Source: an uncultured Oscillospiraceae bacterium (lineage in GTDB: Bacteria > Bacillota > Clostridia > Oscillospirales > Oscillospiraceae). From it: 56,614 nucleotides of DNA. Under the pieces are notes generated by a model. The model searched no databases. It was not told where the DNA came from and saw nothing but the letters and a program-made list of their open reading frames with translations. A program made the position numbers and the translations under genes. Shown here piece after piece: positions 53,589 through 56,614 of this stretch. The stretch is from positions 71,297-127,910 of the forward strand of contig CALWWW010000004.1 in NCBI GenBank assembly GCA_944385365.1, read 5' to 3'. Positions within the stretch are counted from its first letter, which is position 1, and the number at the start of each line of letters is the position of its first letter.

Positions 53589-54344
53589 ATGGGAAAGAAT
53601 GTATGGAAAGCGCTGGGTACCGCAGGCGCGCTGCTGCTGTTGTTGACGGGCTGCGGAGAAACAGAGGAGGCCGCATCTCTGCCGAACAACTACGTATTCG
53701 GTCAGGAGATGCTGCCCGCCATGGGCGAGGATCAGGGCGTCGGTACGGAACAAGGCGTGTCCTGTGAGGTCACCACCGACAGCGAGACGGGAGAGACCAT
53801 CTATGCCTATAGTGGTTTAACATCGGGTCAGGAGACCGCAGCAGCCTATCTGGAGGCGCTGGAGACGCAGTATGGCTGCTCCCCCATGGATGAGGAAGGC
53901 GTGCGTCAAGCCAATGCGGCTGTCACCGACGCGGAGGGCTCGATTCTGGTGGGCAAGGATATGGCCGACGGTTCCGGAATCCTGCGCCTGGATATCCAGT
54001 GGGCGGAAACCACATGTCAGCTGACAGCCTCCATTCTGGAGGGAATGCAGTTGCAAGACCCGGCAGAGCCGGAAAAGGAACCCATCGGTGTTACCGCCGC
54101 GGTGGAAAAGCTGAAAGCCATGACACCGGAGGAACTGGGTGTTCCGGAGGATGAAACGTATACGATCTATGCGGATGACGGCTATATCATGGTCGATGAT
54201 GAGGCGTGCTACCGCCTGAAGCTGTATCGCCGGACGGAAGTAGACACGCGGGAGATTGTGGGAACTTATCTGATGTCCCTGGACGGCAGCAATGTCTACC
54301 GGCTGAGCGGGGACAATCAAGTGGAACAGCTGAATCCGTCATAA
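53589..54344 (+). CDS. Lipoprotein of unknown function
   Basis: 251 residues. A signal peptide with lipobox LLTGC (lipidated C22) is followed by an acidic mature region. Two halves are visible: about 60-150 (a SGQETAAAYLEALETQYGCSPMDEEG helix region and beta strands) and about 165-250 (ELGVPEDETYTIYADDGYIMVDDEACYRLKLYRR ... GTYLMSLDGSNVYRL). I do not recognise the family. It is probably co-transcribed with the FtsE-like ATPase. Confidence 0.82.
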   Translation: MGKNVWKALGTAGALLLLLTGCGETEEAASLPNNYVFGQEMLPAMGEDQGVGTEQGVSCEVTTDSETGETIYAYSGLTSGQETAAAYLEALETQYGCSPMDEEGVRQANAAVTDAEGSILVGKDMADGSGILRLDIQWAETTCQLTASILEGMQLQDPAEPEKEPIGVTAAVEKLKAMTPEELGVPEDETYTIYADDGYIMVDDEACYRLKLYRRTEVDTREIVGTYLMSLDGSNVYRLSGDNQVEQLNPS

Positions 54345-54367
54345 CGTCATAAGGCCATTAGGGAAGA

Positions 54368-54394
54368 AGGGAGCGCCGCAATGCGGCGCTCCTT
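54368..54394. terminator. Hairpin sharing its core with the terminator at 46434
   Basis: GGAGCGCCGC and GCGGCGCTCC form a 10-bp stem around AAT, followed by TTGTTT. The two arms are the same as in the terminator at 46434-46468. Confidence 0.75.
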
Positions 54395-54400
54395 GTTTGG

Positions 54401-54432
54401 AAGCGGACGCCTTGCAAGGCGTCCGCTTTTTT
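54401..54432. terminator. Bidirectional terminator between lipoprotein and chemoreceptor genes
   Basis: A perfect palindrome (AAGCGGACGCCTTG and CAAGGCGTCCGCTT) is followed by TTTT. It sits four bases before the chemoreceptor stop on the opposite strand. Confidence 0.88.
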
Positions 54433-54435
54433 GTA

Positions 54436-56430
54436 TCAGTTTGCACCAGCCATGGAATTGTCGTCCTGCAGCTGGAACCGGTCGGCCAGCTCCTTGAGCA
54501 GCTGGGCCTGTCCCGACAGCTCTTCGCTGGCGGCGGCGCTTTCCTCAGCCGTAGCGGAGTTGGTCTGCACCACGCTGGCAATCTGATCGATGCCTTCGGT
54601 GATCTGTGCAATGGCATTGGCTTCGTTCATGGCGTTCTCCACCACCTGCTCAATGTAGGTGACGGCAACGTTGGTCAGCTCCTTGCTCTCGTCCAGAGTG
54701 GCGGTAACCTCCTCGCTGAGGCGGCTGCCCTCCTCCACGCTGCCGGTGGAGCGCTCAATGAGTTCCTTGGTGTGCTTAGCAGCCTGGTCGGACTTGGAAG
54801 CCAGATTGCGGACCTCGTCGGCCACAACGGCAAAGCCCTTACCGGCGTTACCGGCCCGGGCGGCTTCGACCGCAGCGTTCAGGGCCAGAATGTTGGTCTG
54901 GAATGCGATGTTTTCGATGGTGGTGATGATCTGACCGATCTCCTGATGGCCTTCCAGAATGGAGGCCATGGCGTCGCGGAGCTCGTGCATCTTTTCGTTG
55001 CTCAGCGTTACCTGGGTACCGGCGGCGTTGGCCTTCTCCTTGGCGGTCTGGGCGGCGGTGGTGTTGTTCTGGACGCCGGTGTTGATGTCTGCCACCGTGG
55101 CAGACAGCTCCTGCACGGCGCTGGCCTGCTCCGTGGCGCCCTGGGCCAAAGCCTGTGCACCGGAGGACACCTGCTCGGCACCGGCGGAAACCTGGGCGGC
55201 AGCCGTATCCATCTGACGCAGGGTGTCGTTCAGATTGTACTTAATATTCCGCAGAGAGGTGAGAATCTGGGACATATCACCACAGTACAGCTCGTAATTC
55301 CGGGAAGTGACACGGAAATTACCCTTTGCCATCTCACCCAAAAAATAATCAATATCATGAATCAGGCCGGTCAGTGTCGATACAATACCGGAGGTGGCAG
55401 TGGCCAGAATGCCGATTTCATCATCCCGCTGCAGCTGCGGCGCCGGAGTGGTGAGATCACCCTGGCTCAGCTGCTCCAGACGGCGGGCACAGATCTGAAT
55501 GGGCTTACTGATGCCCTGGGACATGCGAATGGTAATCAGGGAACCGATGACCAGTACGGCTACCAGCAAGGCGGCAATCATGTAAATGCTCCGATAGGTG
55601 GCGCCCATGAAGTCGGAGGTGTGGGCGTTGATGGCAATGCTCCAGCCATCGGTACCGGGAATGGGGGCGTAACCAACGTTCTTTTTGATGCCGTCCAGGG
55701 TGTAGGAACCCTGACCTGTTTCGCCATTGCGCATCTTGGCGTGAATGGCGGCCAAATCTTCGTAATCGCTGTCGGTTTTGGCCTGCTCCTCAATGTTCTC
55801 CTTGGCTACCAGAGAGATGTCCGGGTCGGCGATGGTGGTACCGTCGGAGGAGATGACGTAGGCCATGCTGTTATCGCTGATGTGGATGGTGTTGACAATG
55901 TTATTGAGGAAGGTTTCCGGCGGAACTACATAGACGACGCCGGCAACCTCGGAGTTGACCTTGCCATCACGCCACAAGGGGGCCGCCACCATGATGGACA
56001 GCTCACCGGTGATCTTACTGATGATAGGGGTGGAAATCCAGACTTCACCCTCCATGGCCTTCTGGAAATATTCCCGGTCGGCGTAGTTGTTGCCGTCAAA
56101 CAGGCTGTTGCCGGAGGTGTCCAGCAGATTGGCGCGGGCCATACCGTAGGTATCGGACCACTGCTGTACCACTTCCTGCTTTTCCGATACAGACGTATTT
56201 TCGTCGCTGAGCATTGGCACCATGCCAAGGGACTGAACGGCGTTTTCGTAGGCAGTCAGTTCAAAGTAAACCCGCTCTGCGGCCAGTGTGGCCGTAGACT
56301 CCAGATTTTTTTCTAAAAGGCTCTGGCTGCTGTTGTAATTGGTGAAGATGCCGATACCGCCGCACAGAAGCGCGGCGACACCGACCATCGACAACACTCG
56401 AATTGCGATTTTTCGCTGAATGCTTTTCAT
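54436..56430 (-). CDS. Methyl-accepting chemotaxis protein with dCache sensor
   Basis: 664 residues. A membrane helix (about 10-32), an extracellular double-Cache-like sensor (about 35-275; [37 protein letters not shown]), a second membrane helix (about 280-300), a HAMP domain ([20 protein letters not shown]) and the cytoplasmic signalling hairpin with tip [35 protein letters not shown] are present. The usual RxWY amino-acid-binding motif of dCache is not seen, so the ligand is open. No C-terminal CheR-binding pentapeptide is present. GGGAGG precedes the ATG. Confidence 0.95.
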   Translation of the reverse strand: MKSIQRKIAIRVLSMVGVAALLCGGIGIFTNYNSSQSLLEKNLESTATLAAERVYFELTAYENAVQSLGMVPMLSDENTSVSEKQEVVQQWSDTYGMARANLLDTSGNSLFDGNNYADREYFQKAMEGEVWISTPIISKITGELSIMVAAPLWRDGKVNSEVAGVVYVVPPETFLNNIVNTIHISDNSMAYVISSDGTTIADPDISLVAKENIEEQAKTDSDYEDLAAIHAKMRNGETGQGSYTLDGIKKNVGYAPIPGTDGWSIAINAHTSDFMGATYRSIYMIAALLVAVLVIGSLITIRMSQGISKPIQICARRLEQLSQGDLTTPAPQLQRDDEIGILATATSGIVSTLTGLIHDIDYFLGEMAKGNFRVTSRNYELYCGDMSQILTSLRNIKYNLNDTLRQMDTAAAQVSAGAEQVSSGAQALAQGATEQASAVQELSATVADINTGVQNNTTAAQTAKEKANAAGTQVTLSNEKMHELRDAMASILEGHQEIGQIITTIENIAFQTNILALNAAVEAARAGNAGKGFAVVADEVRNLASKSDQAAKHTKELIERSTGSVEEGSRLSEEVTATLDESKELTNVAVTYIEQVVENAMNEANAIAQITEGIDQIASVVQTNSATAEESAAASEELSGQAQLLKELADRFQLQDDNSMAGAN

Positions 56431-56491
56431 GGATGTACCTCCCGAAGCGTAAACTAGAACAATAGCATGAAACTATACACTCTATATTATT

Positions 56492-56518
56492 ACATCGACC
56501 AAAAACGGCAAAAAATAA
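56492..56518 (-). promoter_or_regulatory. Candidate sigma-28 promoter of the chemoreceptor gene
   Basis: On the minus strand, TTAT (56518-56515), 15 bases, then GTCGATGT (56499-56492). The -10 differs from GCCGATAT at two positions, but spacing and -35 match the fliD promoter. The rest of 56431-56614 is A+T-rich with no visible gene. Confidence 0.6.
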
Positions 56519-56614
56519 TGGAATGGTAAAAAAATTCGTAAGCGTAAAATCTAACCACACCTTGTTCCAATATGTGTAATATGAAACAATACCTCCGTGT
56601 AGTGTCAGACAGTG

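Overview
The window is an almost uninterrupted flagellar and chemotaxis locus from a motile Gram-positive bacterium, most likely a member of the Clostridia and plausibly an Oscillospiraceae relative (inference). The reasons are: there are no P-ring or L-ring genes; FliY (CheC+FliN fusion), CheC, CheD and CheV replace CheZ; FlbD/SwrD, FlhX and a ComFB protein are present; CsrA sits next to flagellin; there are SLH-domain surface proteins; and the sequence is GC-rich with strong AGGAGG-type ribosome binding sites. The window starts inside csrA and ends upstream of a chemoreceptor gene.

Layout. (1) 1-2877: end of csrA, a YjfB-type small protein, a terminator, then a large flagellin with its own sigma-28-type promoter and a leader that looks CsrA-regulated. 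(2) 2901-4118: fliB, flagellin lysine methylase, lower in GC than its surroundings. (3) 8705 down to 4210 (minus strand): cheA-cheW-cheR-cheB with a near-consensus sigma-28 promoter. (4) 8875-19960 (plus): an apparent operon of a FliK-like protein, FlhX, a PilZ protein and two very large SLH-domain surface proteins, closed by a strong terminator. (5) 20208-46401: the main fla/che operon, preceded by two tandem sigma-A-type promoters. It runs flgB-flgC-fliE-fliF-fliG-fliH-fliI-fliJ-fliK-flgD-(flagellar operon protein)-flgE-flbD-motA-motB-fliM-fliY-cheY-fliO-fliP-fliQ-fliR-flhB-flhA-fliA-flgF-flgG-cheC-cheD-cheV-(EAL-like/HDOD gene). (6) 48157 down to 46470 (minus): a ParA-family ATPase and a ComFB-domain protein. 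(7) 48212-51756: sigma-28-type promoter, fliD, fliS and a FliT/FlgN-like chaperone. (8) 51837-54344: a C39-like membrane-anchored peptidase, divergent from an FtsE-like ATPase and a lipoprotein. (9) 56430 down to 54436: a dCache chemoreceptor with a candidate sigma-28-type promoter.

How it works together. The early operon encodes the basal body, export gate, motor, switch and FliA. FliA then probably switches on the late genes (flagellin, cheA operon, fliD operon, receptor), each of which has a TTAW-N15-nnCGATnT promoter candidate. Chemotaxis is of the Bacillus subtilis type (CheA, W, R, B, C, D, V, Y plus FliY). CsrA probably tunes flagellin translation. Three proteins (PilZ, degenerate EAL-HDOD, ComFB) point to cyclic-di-GMP input, although no GGDEF gene is visible here.

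Most notable points: three tandem copies of a FliM-type CheY-binding peptide inside the FliY linker; a hairpin with GGA in its loop just upstream of the flagellin ribosome binding site; the FliK-like/FlhX/PilZ/SLH operon; a ParA-ComFB pair in a locus that lacks flhF and flhG; and a CheC whose first catalytic site has lost its Asn.
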